Under the pieces are notes generated by a model. It did not search any database and had not been told where the DNA came from. It saw only the letters and a list, made by a program, of their open reading frames with translations. The position numbers were made by a program, and so were the translations under genes. Shown in pieces: positions 41,039 to 64,000 of a DNA stretch of 64,000 nucleotides (position 1 is the stretch's first letter; each line of letters starts with the position of its first letter). Where the stretch lies: contig OY725495.1 in assembly GCA_963281255.1 (NCBI GenBank), positions 310,001-374,000 of the forward strand, in the 5' to 3' direction. The DNA comes from Aphrocallistes beatrix. Lineage: Eukaryota > Porifera > Hexactinellida > Sceptrulophora > Aphrocallistidae.

Positions 41039-42496
41039 CTAGTATATGTCAGGGACTTCCCCGTAATCCTGTTTTAATTTACACATCCAATAATCACCGT
41101 TGTAGCAATGAGAGGTAGTTTTTGTATCTGGGTCGAATTGAGGTGTGAACCAACGTGGGTTGTATTGAAGTTTGTGTGTTTCGCGAGTTTTCCTAGCCCT
41201 TCTCTGTTTCTCTTCAAGATGATACTTAGTATCGGAAGCATCATCTACATTTCCCTCCTCCAAAAGTCTCTGATCAGGTCTTAGCCTCGAGTCAGTAGGA
41301 CATATGAAACTATCCGGTTCAATCTCGTTCAGGCTCAGCGAAAGTTCGGTAAAACCGTACTGATTTAGCGCGTTGGGAATTGGTGGTTTGGCTGTCCATA
41401 GTTCATACCAATCTTGTTTGCCTGGTGCATCGGAATCTCCTACTTTGTAATAAGACATGCCTTGGTCCCATCGACCATTTAACTGGTATGCAACCTGTCC
41501 ATTTCGATCTCTAACCTGCCCATGCACCTCTTTGTAGAGATTTCCAACTTTTGAATGGGGTGTGAAAACAACAGTGCCAACTTCACCCGTCTGGTGGCAT
41601 CTGATCTCTATGGTGCCGTCATGATCTGACCAAAAGTTTCCTAGAATCAAGTTGTGGATTATGAGAGTCGGTTTAGACCATGAGTAGTGGAAGCCATCCA
41701 TTTTGGTGCGTAAATGCAAAACACCTTGCGGAATCACTCGACAGTATTGCCCACGGAATTTCAAGTCTAGCCTCACTTCGCCCCATAGCGTCCAATTACT
41801 TGAATCGACATGGAAAGAAGTCATGGGAGGATGGTGACTCGTTTGCTCAGTCAAACCTACAAGGTCTAAATCTTCACGGACAATTTCATATGTCTCGCCT
41901 AAAAGTGGATTGAACGGTTTACTATAACGACTCTGTGTAGTGACGTAACAAGAGGCAGCAAATCCAGCGATATAAGCCATTCTCAATGTACTGTCCTGGA
42001 TAGCGCCTGCCGTATGCAATTGCTGTACGTAATCAAGATCTTCACAGATGCGCTGAGTGAAAGATAATGGTTCATTGAACGTAATCGGCATCGGAACACG
42101 CGTAAGATCTTTGCCTAGGCAATGCTTCAAGAACGACCAGACACTGAATCCGACCTGATCCTTCATAACAGGAAGGGAATCACGGCGTTTTATTCGGCTA
42201 CTAAACTGCTGGATAATAAACTGCGGTGTTAGTTCGTTTGGTTTTATTATGCGAGCGGGGAGTGAAAAATCATCGCATGCATCTTTGAAATCGTCGGCAT
42301 CAGTGTCAGACAGCTCTGGATCTGACGTGTACACATCCTGGAGGTGGTTGCTCTCCTCGGGATAAGCTTCCAAAATTTCGTTGGAGCTAGAAGTCTCCTT
42401 TTCCCATTTTAGGCTGGGTTGTTTCGCGAATTCGAAATCTTGCGAAATGTCAGTGGAAGAGTTTCCATGAGAAGTTATACTTGATATCTCAGACAT
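41039..42496 (-). CDS. OSBPL: Oxysterol-binding protein-related protein, short type
   Basis: Single-exon ORF of 485 residues, close to ORP2 in length (480), without a PH domain. The lipid-exchange ORD domain occupies about 115-485, with the family signature EQTSHHPP (217-224) and supporting motifs NEPLSFTQRICEDL, SKPFNPLLGETYE, TDSRLRPDQRLLEEG and EEKQRRARK. ORPs move sterol or phosphoinositide between membranes at contact sites. An acidic tract followed by DFKDACD (69-75) fits the FFAT pattern that binds VAP proteins on the ER, except Lys at position 3. OSBP/ORP1/ORP2-like resemblance (C-terminal NGDYWMCKLKQDYGEVPDIY) favours that subfamily. A TATA box sits about 65 bp upstream. Confidence 0.92.
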   Translation of the reverse strand: MSEISSITSHGNSSTDISQDFEFAKQPSLKWEKETSSSNEILEAYPEESNHLQDVYTSDPELSDTDADDFKDACDDFSLPARIIKPNELTPQFIIQQFSSRIKRRDSLPVMKDQVGFSVWSFLKHCLGKDLTRVPMPITFNEPLSFTQRICEDLDYVQQLHTAGAIQDSTLRMAYIAGFAASCYVTTQSRYSKPFNPLLGETYEIVREDLDLVGLTEQTSHHPPMTSFHVDSSNWTLWGEVRLDLKFRGQYCRVIPQGVLHLRTKMDGFHYSWSKPTLIIHNLILGNFWSDHDGTIEIRCHQTGEVGTVVFTPHSKVGNLYKEVHGQVRDRNGQVAYQLNGRWDQGMSYYKVGDSDAPGKQDWYELWTAKPPIPNALNQYGFTELSLSLNEIEPDSFICPTDSRLRPDQRLLEEGNVDDASDTKYHLEEKQRRARKTRETHKLQYNPRWFTPQFDPDTKTTSHCYNGDYWMCKLKQDYGEVPDIY

Positions 42497-42560
42497 AACC
42501 TTGTTTTATGATCTCAATGAATTATACTCAAATTGTACCCAAATTATTAATCTTCAGCTG

Positions 42561-42568
42561 CTTATATA
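42561..42568 (-). promoter_or_regulatory. TATA box upstream of ORP gene
   Basis: The minus strand reads TATATAAG, 65-72 bp before the ATG. Motif and spacing only. Confidence 0.4.
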
Positions 42569-43262
42569 CTCAACTAGTTATGTTCAATGCCTATCTGAAG
42601 TATATATGGGAGCAAACTGTGTCCGAGATTTCTTCTGATAATATGTTATTTGATTTATAGGTGGACAGAAGAGAATAAAAAGAATCCAGAAAAATTGGCA
42701 ACTAGCTAAGATGGTGCTAAAAAATGTTTACAAAAAAATGATAATGTAGTGGCATATCACATAGTTCTTAGTGTAAAGCAGTACGTTACTACAGATAATT
42801 TTGGCCTGTACGAGTGTACGTATTTTGAAATCGGATCGTTGGAATTCCTGCAAGTTCGGAACATTCATAATCGCGGATTTTATTAGTTTCTCAAAAATTT
42901 TGATTGGCTTACTTATGTACATTTTTAGAAAGTGTTAGAATTGAACTTCAAATTAGCGCAGGAAGTTCAAAATAGGTGGATTGTGTACTAACCAAAAATT
43001 GGCAGAGTCATGGGATCAACTGTCTTTCAATTATTTAAGTGATGGGTGCTCCTTAATTGGATCAAAGGAGCAGAGTTTAGGTGAAGTAATTGCTTGTTAA
43101 GGATCGACACGATAGGTTTTCTAGATGTCAATGACTTAATCGCTAATTTTGAAGGCTTTTTAAGTTAGGTTCGAAAATTTGTAAGGATAAATTAGAACGT
43201 GATGTAAATGATATGGAATTGAAAAATAATGCTACGTATTGAAGAAATTGATTCGTTGCTTA
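42569..43262. other. Gap between ORP and EF-hand gene
   Basis: About 0.7 kb, AT-rich. No gene or repeat recognised. Confidence 0.4.
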
Positions 43263-43955
43263 TCAATTAAGCTCTAATTTGATGCCGTTTTCGAGTGCAT
43301 TTTTTGCATCCTCTTGAGCGAAATATTTGATAAAATCATCTTGATCGATCACTCCGGATGCTTTGGTGTCCATTACCCTGATGATCGTGTCAACTAATTC
43401 TTCTTTCTCATTATCCGCCATATCCTTGTTGACTAGAGAGACTAGCTTAGTGCATAATGATTTAGTAATCGGCTCTCCAGCGAAAATGATCTGAAAAAGC
43501 AATTCACTCTTTCCATGTCCGTGTGCATTTTTCCACTTTGCAAGGTATTGGGCATATGAAGGGAAATCTATTATATTAGGACTGCCATCTTTGTGTGCTA
43601 TTCGTTTAAAAATATTCTTACTAAAAGGATCGTTAAACTGAACGAGATTGGATTCTAATTCGTTATCAGCATTGAGCTGGTATTGAGAAAACTTTTGCCA
43701 TAAAAACCCAACCTCTTCTGCCGTCAAATTATTATTTTCACTTATCTCTTGAGTTACTTCCTGATTAAGAGAGAAAGCTTGGTTTGGTGTAGGTGGGCTT
43801 GGTTGAACAGGTGAACTGGGTGGACTGGATGGACTAGGTGAAGGAGATGGGCTTGGTGAAGGAGATGGACTTGGTGGATGAATAACATTAGTATTTTCAG
43901 TTGGATTCAATTGTTGACGCTGACGGTTTGCAATACGAGATTTTATCAAACCCAT
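43263..43955 (-). CDS. EF-hand-like (calcineurin-B-like) protein with Pro-Ser repeat
   Basis: Single-exon ORF of 230 residues. It begins MGLIKSR, a plausible N-myristoylation site. A Pro-Ser run (PSPSPSPSPSPSPSPS, about 28-45) follows, encoded by a hexamer-like repeat. The C-terminal 150 residues resemble a four-EF-hand calcineurin-B/CHP layout (LTAEEVGFLWQKFSQYQLNA, FKRIAHKDGSPNIIDF, VMDTKASGVIDQDDF). The calcium loops are degenerate: the last retains DTKASGVIDQDD, but the first two lack the normal acidic ligands. It may bind a partner without much calcium. Assigned by domain order and the last loop only. Confidence 0.55.
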   Translation of the reverse strand: MGLIKSRIANRQRQQLNPTENTNVIHPPSPSPSPSPSPSPSPSSPPSSPVQPSPPTPNQAFSLNQEVTQEISENNNLTAEEVGFLWQKFSQYQLNADNELESNLVQFNDPFSKNIFKRIAHKDGSPNIIDFPSYAQYLAKWKNAHGHGKSELLFQIIFAGEPITKSLCTKLVSLVNKDMADNEKEELVDTIIRVMDTKASGVIDQDDFIKYFAQEDAKNALENGIKLELN

Positions 43956-44237
43956 TATGCAAGAATCCTAAGACAAATATATGCAGATAATGAATTCAAG
44001 ATACATACGCTACAGGTGAGCAGATATTAAATATTATCGATTCCACAAAAAAATGAGATAAACAAATATTAGCATTTCTGAGATAACTTATACATTATTC
44101 ACCTTCAAATAAGCCAAACAATACAAATGCATTTACGACATACTCTACACATTCTAGCATAAATATTGAATACCCTTGAAACCAGAATTCATTGAATTTG
44201 GATACATAATGTATCAGGCACTGATGTGTATGTGATT

Positions 44238-47200
44238 TCAACCAAACAATTTAATGAAGCATGCATGGCAGTAAGGTTTATTCTGATGTTCTTTAAAAGT
44301 TCCCTTGTTAAGCTCTGTCATGCAAAAAGCACACTTAAAGTGATCAGGATGGTACTTCTTACCGAGCGCCGTTACACAGGCGCCTAGGACAGGTTTGAGA
44401 CAGCTAGCGCATAGCGTGCCTCTTGCAGCGTGGTAGTGCAGCTCGCAATAGGGCCTCCCATCTAGCTCGAATATGTTCCCGCCTTTGAACGGGACATGAC
44501 ACACCTAATAGAAACATGTATCAATCATCAAATTTACCATTTAACTACCATGCTTGTAACAATAAAATTTCAATTATTTAAGATAGCAGAATATTATCAT
44601 GGAAGATGATAATCCAGGTCATCAAATTTGGTTCAAAATCGCTATATCATGGTGTCCAACAGTCTACACGTCTCAACATTAAGGATATAACCTCATTAGT
44701 ATATATATATCGTCATTTAATCACAGGTGTGTTCATAATACTTCCATCAGAGCATGACGATGAAGGCAGTGACAATATGACTTAAGCAATGGAAGTTATT
44801 ATTATAAGCCAACTTAACAATGACGTTAATTATCAGAGATACGATACAAACCCCAATTATGCTTATTATATGGATCAATTAGTACTGTATGAGTGCTCAG
44901 ATATAATTCATGGTGAATGTATAATGGAAGGGTACATAATTTAGTGATACTTACTTTGCAAACGAAACATTCAGGATGCCATTGAGTCCCCATAGCACTG
45001 ATATAGCCCTCCATGATAGCAATACCGCATGCCTTACAGCGTGGAGCAAACATCTCATAGTAATCCTCTGTGCAGTACGGCTTTCCATTGTGCTCATGGA
45101 AACCGTCCTCTCCGAAGGATTTCCCGCATTGAGCACAGAAGAAATGTTCTGGGTGCCAAGTCTGGTTCAGGGCGGTTGTAACTTGCTATTGGATGAAATA
45201 ATTCAAAATCTAAACATTAAAAAAAGAATTTAAAAGTTATAACTTACGTCGAGAATGCTTCCGTTACAGTAAGCACATTTCGGTGAGAAGAGCTCTTGAT
45301 GGTCTTTTTCACAGTAGGGTAGGTCGTCGTGCTCGAAGAATGTGACATGTGCTAATGAAGTGTCACAGGCTGTACACACAAAGTGGTCTACATGCCATTG
45401 CCTGCTCATAGCTGTCAGCGCCTAGAGAAAGAGATTAATGGAAGATGAATGGCATTAGACACTACTGTAATAACTTGAAGGGGTGAGAAAGATAAAATCA
45501 AATCGAGACGAGTGGTTAGTAATCAGTAGAGAAAATAAGCTTTCTAAAGAACCCATAAGGAATACTAGTTGGAAGAAAATCTGGAGCTTGAATGGTAATT
45601 CTATACAAACTAACTGAACCTCGTCATAATACAATGTCAACTAAGACTAAGCCAAGTTCGAGTTCGAGTGCGGGACTGGGTGATATTGGTGATATTCTTA
45701 GCCATTTTTGGAAGGAATATTCAACAACCACCCCTCAAAAGCTAAAAATGATCGATGTCTACTTAGCATTCATTTTGTTAACAGGCATTTTCCAATTCGT
45801 TTATTGCCTAATTGTTGGTACTTTTCCCTTCAACTCATTCTTATCTGGGTTTATCTCCTGTGTGGGAGCGTTTATTCTTGCTGTCTGCCTACGAATACAG
45901 ATCAACCCTCGAAACACAGCGCAATTCAAACTGTCAGAAGAGAGAGCATTCGCAGATTTTATGTTTGCCAGTTTCGTACTTTATTTGGTTGTTTTCAATT
46001 TCTTAGGATAGATGATATAACTGAACATTTAGTACTTTGTGTATTAGGTTTATTCTTGTATTGCTTATAAATTTGTTGTGATTCCTAATGAATTAGCATG
46101 AATTCATTTCCGTTAATCGGGAGAATTAGTTTAATAACAAACGTGAGTTATTTGATCGATTAACTAATTATCAGTCACACATTAAACATGGGACAATTTA
46201 CATAGCTGTAATGGAATTCCATTGATTCGGTTTACCTTTCCTAATATGGGCACCTTACAAGCAGCACAGGTGCCCTGAGATTGGGTGTCCAAGCCCTGCT
46301 TGTTAGCATCTAACTGGAGTGTGCCTACCATGGTGTCAAGCTCCCCCAGTTCATCATCTGCCACCGTCATCAAACTGTCCCTGGCAGACAATGGAAGGGA
46401 CTCGTGGTGTGTTAAGTAGGGGGTCGGCTCGTCCACAGTGTTTGGGGGCTTGGACGGTTTGTTTGGAAGAGGATTGGGAAGTTTAGATGTCGGTCTGCTC
46501 ATAGCACTAGGCTGTGGAATTCAGAAAAAATGTAAATCTGATGGTTTGAGACTATTTAGAATAGTCGCATACACGCCAACTTGAGCAATGATAAAAGCGG
46601 GATGCGGCATTGAATTTCGCGGGACATGGCGGGACGCAATATAAAAGTATTATACATGAAATCCAAAAAGCGGGACATACATACTGGGGAAATTTCATGT
46701 AAAACGGGACACTCATCAACATTAGCTCAATCGAAGAGTGAAAACACGGGACTACTGGCATGTACAGTGGAGTTCGCTTATTAGCAACTCCCTTATTAGT
46801 AATATTGCTCTATTAGCAACCAATTTTCAGGTCCCAGGTGTAGATTTTGTACTAATTCCGTTCCCCTAATAGCAACTTCGCTTATTAGCAACCTTTTTGT
46901 GAGCAAAACTCGAGTTGCTAATAAGCGAATTCCACTGTAATGTGGCCCAATGAGAGCGAAACGAGGCCTTTTACAGTGGAATCCCCTTATTAGCAACTCG
47001 GGTTTTGCTCATAAAATGATTGCTAACACGCGAAGTTGCTAATAAGGGAACAGAATTAATACAAAATCTTCAATTAGAACCTGAAAATTGGTTGCTAATA
47101 GAGCAATATTACTAATAAAGGAGTTGCTAATAAGCGAATTCCACTGTATGTAGTTGTAATACCTTTATATCTTCAAGCGATGCCACCAAATCGTTCAGGC

Positions 47201-49423
47201 CCTGTAACCTGTCACTGGCCTTCTCATTCGGTTTGAAAGAAGGCCTTGGTGGCGCTTTGCCAGTTAACTTTGGTTTGGCAGAGGGTGACACTTCCACATA
47301 AGGTAACGGGTCATTCTTGATGGGTTTATGCATATTTCTACGATCTTGTGGGACTGGTTCATAAAAGTGCTCTGGAACATCTTTATGTGATGACGTCACT
47401 TCAGGATAAGAGTAGTTTAATTCTCCCTGAGAGGACTTGAATTTCTGAGTTTTGTTTGAAATCTCTGGATAATCATAATCAGGAATTGAGGTTTGCGCTG
47501 TGTCGCCCACTGTCTCGTATCTGTCCTCTGGAGTTTTGCTGAGGTGGTCGTATGAGAGTGACACTATCCCAACTAGATTGAAAAGGATTGAGATCAGTCG
47601 ATATTGGACAGTTAATAATAAGAATGAGACATCCATCTTAAATAAGAAATTTGGGGAAGTATTTTAAAAAAATATCCGATTATAAGTATCAGTGGAAAAC
47701 GAACTCGTAGGAGTATTGAGAACATTTATTTGCCGTGATTATTCCCATAGACACACAATCAGTTGTTTCAGAATTCCTATGTGATAAAAATCCACAAAGA
47801 TATGGAATTTTTTGGAAAAATGGAAGTGCTTTTTGATGAGTTTATAATAATGAATTCACTCTACCATAGCCGATATCGCAACCTTACGATAAACTAATTA
47901 AACCGCTCACAGTCTTTATTCTTATCAGCGTTGATATCATTTAGAGAATCCAGCAATTTATCAAGTTGAGACAAGTCACTGCGTTTAGCTGGATTGTTTC
48001 CCTCAGGTGCAGTTCCACGGACCATGGATGGGACCATTGTAGCCTCCAGATAGGCAGCTGGTTCTTGATTTGGCGGAAATTTTGGGAGTGTTGGCTTAGG
48101 GGAAGTGTTGGGTTTTCTCTGAGCCTATTCAGATTATAAAGAATCAATGATGTGCCGACATACGTGTATACCAGGCTTGGACCGGGTCACCGGGTCAACC
48201 GGGTCACTATTTTCAATAAATTTCCGGGTCAGAACCGGGTCACTGATTTTGACTTGACCCGGTTTAGTATACTTCTAATATTTATCTCCATTATTACTCA
48301 TAATTATCATTCATTCTTAGTGTTCACTTAAATATAGTAAATATCATATATCGAAATAACATTACTATATTCATGCGATATCAAATCGCATGAATATAGA
48401 AAATTAATGTTTCCTGGAAAACCGGGTCACCGGGTCAGGAAATCTTGACCCGGTCCAAGCCTGGTGTATACCATGTATGCCAACCTTTGCAAGGAAAAAA
48501 ACACCCCGGGACATAAGTAGTCTTTTAGGGACATCACACTGAAAAGTGGGACAATTCCACTTTTTGAAACGTTTTCGCGGGACATTACTTTCACATATGT
48601 CCGAAAAAAACGGGAGAGTTGGCGAGTATGGTATACTCTATCAATATGTTATTACTCACAACTGCAGGAGGAGTTTTTTTCTGTTTCATTTCGTAAGAAG
48701 GTTTGGAGTATAGCACGTTTGGGTTCGGCCGAGGCGCTCCTCGATCTTTGAGTGATTCCAAAGCTGCCATCTGCTGTTCCAACAGGTCTAAGGGATTCGG
48801 TTCCAAGTAGCCCTCCTTTCCAGGACTAAGAGGGGGAGGAGAGGGGAAATGGATGGGACCTGGCGGAGCCTCATATCCTGCTTCATTTTCAAAACTGCTC
48901 GAGTTCGAGCCTACTAATGGCGGGGCTGGAAGGGGTCTAGCGGTCAGAGGAGGAGAGGGTAGGGGCCGTTCTGAGGTGGGGACCATAGCCTGCAGATCCT
49001 TGAGAAGATCATCTATCAAACAAATTGATGTCATGCAAATACCAATTGTAAATGGAACATCACAGGTTTTTGTGTTTGTCTAAGTTAGAAAATAAAGTTT
49101 GGAGACATTTTAGAATATATTTTCATAAGAATAATCCCCTAAATAAATATTCGAGTCAGTTTCATCACTGTTGAGTGGTTTTGGTGTAAGAATGACTCAA
49201 ATATTTGTGTACATATTTAGGGAATGTATTCTTACGTCAACTGTTCATAAAATGCGTAGCAATAAATAGAAATATTGCACATCATTTTGGAAACATTTAT
49301 ACAGTAATACGTAGTTCACATGAAAGGTTTCTCCAAATGGCTCTGCTATAAATCATATCAAAATACTATTGTAGTATCATGCTTACCAAGCTCAGCTAGT
49401 GTTTGTGTACCAGAAGTCATCAT
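44238..49423 (-). CDS. PXN: Paxillin
   Basis: Eight exons on the minus strand: 49423-49387, 49012-48660, 48124-47911, 47572-47163, 46511-46236, 45421-45248, 45185-44955 and 44504-44238. They give 653 residues. Paxillin is the focal-adhesion scaffold linking integrins to FAK, vinculin and Arf-GAPs. LD motifs: [14 protein letters not shown] near the N-terminus, [14 protein letters not shown] (about 184), [14 protein letters not shown] (about 325) and [14 protein letters not shown] (about 395). The linkers are Pro-rich. Four LIM domains follow from about 418 to the end, with full Cys/His ligands (e.g. [51 protein letters not shown]), ending [10 protein letters not shown]. Intron 5 (45422-46235) contains DAD1 on the opposite strand; introns 4 and 2 contain MITEs. 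Phases agree throughout. Confidence 0.93.
45634..46011 (+). CDS. DAD1: Oligosaccharyltransferase subunit DAD1, antisense within paxillin intron
   Basis: Intronless ORF of 125 residues (human 113). DAD1 is a small membrane subunit of the ER oligosaccharyltransferase that transfers glycans to nascent proteins. The family text is strong: [59 protein letters not shown] and [20 protein letters not shown], giving three membrane segments. The N-terminus has a short Ser-rich extension. I chose ATG 45634 rather than the upstream frame start because the conserved protein begins just after it. It lies wholly within paxillin intron 5 on the opposite strand. Confidence 0.96.
   Translation: MSTKTKPSSSSSAGLGDIGDILSHFWKEYSTTTPQKLKMIDVYLAFILLTGIFQFVYCLIVGTFPFNSFLSGFISCVGAFILAVCLRIQINPRNTAQFKLSEERAFADFMFASFVLYLVVFNFLG
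46565..46760. mobile_element. GGGACA-rich repeat, family D copy 1
   Basis: Starts near CGCATACACGCCAAC and ends near GGGACTACTGGCATGTA, giving short imperfect inverted ends. The interior repeats GCGGGACAT-like words. A related stretch lies at 48471-48637. Borders are approximate and the class is unknown. Lies in paxillin intron 4. Confidence 0.4.
46765..46937. mobile_element. pogo/Tc1-like MITE, family E copy 1
   Basis: A 173-bp element with ends CAGTGGAGTTCGCTTATTAG and, inverted, CAGTGGAATTCGCTTATTAG, flanked by TA. Contains repeated TTAGCAAC / GTTGCTAA words. Paxillin intron 4. Confidence 0.85.
46974..47146. mobile_element. pogo/Tc1-like MITE, family E copy 2 (inverted)
   Basis: A second 173-bp copy in the opposite orientation, 36 bp from the first and flanked by TA. 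Its right end lies about 15 bp from the splice donor of paxillin exon 4 (47162). Confidence 0.85.
48171..48464. mobile_element. MITE with CCAGGCTTGGACCGGGTCA ends
   Basis: A 294-bp element with 19-bp perfect inverted ends and several internal ACCGGGTCA repeats near both ends. It is flanked by TGTATA on each side (48165-48170 and 48465-48470), an apparent 6-bp target duplication. Paxillin intron 2. Superfamily not assigned. Confidence 0.75.
48471..48637. mobile_element. GGGACA-rich repeat, family D copy 2
   Basis: Abuts the previous element. Left end ATACCATGTATGCCAAC; right end, inverted, ATACCATACTCGCCAAC. The interior has CGGGACAT words as in 46565-46760. Borders are approximate. Confidence 0.5.
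49126..49234. repeat. Imperfect foldback in paxillin intron 1
   Basis: The arms share TAAGAAT, CCCTAAATA and AATATT(T)GAGTCA in inverted order over 109 bp, with a roughly 40-nt centre. Probably a decayed MITE. Confidence 0.5.
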
Positions 49424-50278
49424 GCGTGTCTTGAAAATATGCTAATATACAAAATTTTAATTTGATCAAACTTTGAAGTTGATTATAGAATCGCATTTAC
49501 TACTAATTCAAAACTATGCTGTAATACTATGGAAACGCCCATCATAGTGAGTTGAATTGTAAAATAGTTTCACCATCAAAGATGTGCTATAAGGTTTAGA
49601 GGGTTGTTCCATATCACAAAATATTTGATTTATATGATCTCATCAATGTATGTACCCACAAATCATTCTAAGGACAAATGTAATGATCACATTAGAATTA
49701 TAAAATGGCCAATGAATGATTCCTCAGTTCAATGAGATATATTAATGGCCTATTATTACCATTTATAACATTTTAGTTCAACCAAGAATTGGATGCCATT
49801 ATGAGTGGTTCCACTCTTGTTGATTGGAATTGAACTTTCTGTACTTGTCCAAGGTTTCATCTACATTCCTATCGCACGAAAATATATCTAAGAATAGTAT
49901 GAATTCCTGGTTTGAATGCCTCATTTTCTTGAAGCTATCGCACACATACCAAACATTCTTGTACAATCAAAATTCAAGGTTTCTGTTTGTCCAATGTTTA
50001 AATAGTGGGGATAAGTATTCTTCAATCGTTAGTGTCATTGCATTTCAACATTTTATACACTCTTTTATTCGGTTACCAGGCTATTTCAGGATTATATATA
50101 TATATGTGTGTGTGTATAGTTCCTCCACAATTCTTGATGTAATAACCTTTGTCTATCTTGCTACATTCCTACCATTCTTTTCTACACTAATGTTAGCTGA
50201 ATATCTCAAATCGGAGAATATGTACAGATCTCTAGCTTTTATTCTTATAAATTGTATTGAGTTTAGCCATATAATAAT
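49424..50278. other. Divergent intergenic region, paxillin / TTC32
   Basis: 855 bp between two outward-facing genes; presumably a shared or back-to-back promoter region. Contains a TATATATATGTGTGTGTG microsatellite at about 50094-50115. A 157-codon ORF here lacks coding character. Confidence 0.4.
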
Positions 50279-50674
50279 ATGCTACAAAATACGTTGAACG
50301 CTGCCCTCGGCTACGACGACGAAATCTCTGAGAGGTTACACCAGCTGAAACAATCAATTTCTTCTCATGAAAAAGCAGATCGAACTGAAGTGATGAAGCT
50401 ATCACAGGTGTACAACGAACGCGGTTTTTCTCGCTATTTGATGGTGGATTTTTATCCTGCAATCGAGGATTATTCCGAATCCATTCTACTAAACCCCGAT
50501 AACCCTATTGCCTTCTACAATCGTGGTCTGGTTAGATATCGCCTTGGAATCTATCAAGAATCGAAACAAGATTTAGAAATGTGTGTTCAGCTTGATCCTG
50601 GGTTCGTCGAAGCTAAACACGCTCTGGACCAAGTTTCGAGTGATATAAAAGAGGGGCGGACATTCGGACAGTGA
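50279..50674 (+). CDS. TTC32: Tetratricopeptide repeat protein, TTC32-like
   Basis: Single-exon ORF of 131 residues with two clear TPRs and a helix cap. Text matches human TTC32: YNERGFSRYLMVDFYPAIED (human [20 protein letters not shown]), then FYNRGLVRYRLGIYQESKQD and QLDPGFVEAKHAL. It is a small scaffold protein of poorly known function. It sits on the plus strand 184 bp before the TAO kinase start and is divergent from paxillin. Confidence 0.8.
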   Translation: MLQNTLNAALGYDDEISERLHQLKQSISSHEKADRTEVMKLSQVYNERGFSRYLMVDFYPAIEDYSESILLNPDNPIAFYNRGLVRYRLGIYQESKQDLEMCVQLDPGFVEAKHALDQVSSDIKEGRTFGQ

Positions 50675-50858
50675 ATTTGTGAGAACATGTTGCCTTGTGG
50701 ATGTACTTTGTCTTGAGGCTAGATTGGCATATCTTGATATTTTAGCTCCTTGTGATTTTGCCTACCTAAATTTCTAATATTTCATTAGGCATTCACTGCA
50801 TTGTTAAGATTTTATATTTCCCATTTCTATTTCTGAATTAGCCAGCGAATTATTCAAG

Positions 50859-63781
<12,923 letters not shown>

Positions 63782-64000
63782 AAGACAAAATCTACTAAAA
63801 TGAAGTTTTTAGTGCATTATCACGCCCAATATTTAATTTCTTGTTCCTCCCGTTTAATTAATGATTGTAAGTATTAACATAATCTGTATGTTGTAATATT
63901 CTTTCTATGCACTGCTTCTCAGAATTTTCTTCTTACCCTTGTTGCATAGAGTTTTTATTTTATATCTCTCCTTGTCTCTAATGTTTTTTACTCACACCTA
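63782..64000. other. TAOK 3' flank
   Basis: 219 bp after the TAOK stop, T-rich; presumably 3'UTR. No clear AATAAA. The window ends here. Confidence 0.4.

Noticed and set aside
49824-50297. 157-codon plus-strand ORF
   Set aside because: Random composition rich in Leu/Phe/Ser from AT-rich DNA, overlapping the TTC32 start in another frame.

Overview
This is a window of animal (metazoan) nuclear DNA. It carries intron-containing genes for proteins found in animals and their close relatives: paxillin with LD motifs and four LIM domains, a TAO kinase, MAD1, KIF-binding protein, a TRAF-like protein and two NRF-6-type acyltransferases. It is AT-rich and compact, with intergenic gaps often of 100-450 bp, many introns of 50-100 bp and several genes nested in introns. 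The lineage cannot be fixed from sequence alone. A non-vertebrate animal with a streamlined genome fits best.

Layout. Bases 1-13.8 kb hold a dense run of minus-strand genes: SSR2/TRAP-beta, LEO1, a RING-poor TRAF-like protein, peroxisomal acyl-CoA oxidase, MAD1 (with an intronless SEC62 nested in an intron) and KIFBP. Bases 13.8-22.0 kb are gene-poor and repeat-rich. This stretch has a hAT-like MITE, a TATA/initiator pair, an array of about 242-bp units bracketed by 20-nt hairpins, a predicted two-exon secreted orphan, a pogo-like MITE, and 16-bp and 29-bp tandem repeats. Bases 22.0-34.2 kb carry BOD1/Shg1-type, an intronless 2,084-residue CKAP5/XMAP215 and a 13-exon bubblegum acyl-CoA synthetase (all minus). 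Bases 34.8-44 kb carry an NHL-repeat protein, a small Pro/Glu-rich orphan whose stop codon lies in a MITE, a small secreted-looking ORF, an OSBP-related protein and an EF-hand-like protein. Bases 44.2-49.4 kb are paxillin (minus), with DAD1 nested antisense in an intron and several MITEs in other introns. Bases 50.3-63.8 kb are on the plus strand: TTC32, then a 22-exon TAO kinase whose 7.9-kb first intron contains two tandem NRF-6-like acyltransferase genes, each with its own TATA box.

Themes. KIFBP, MAD1, BOD1 and CKAP5 all act on the spindle or kinetochore and lie in order on one strand. SSR2, SEC62 and DAD1 are all parts of the ER translocon/oligosaccharyltransferase machinery. ACOX, ACSBG, the ORP and the acyltransferases deal with lipids. 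Whether any of this is functional clustering is inference.

Gene structure is two-sided. Many genes are single-exon, including the 6.3-kb CKAP5, while others have 4-22 exons. Exon boundaries were placed by hand using GT/AG (one GC/AG) sites and reading-frame continuity, so expect occasional errors of a few bases. All family assignments come from reading the translations; no database search was run.
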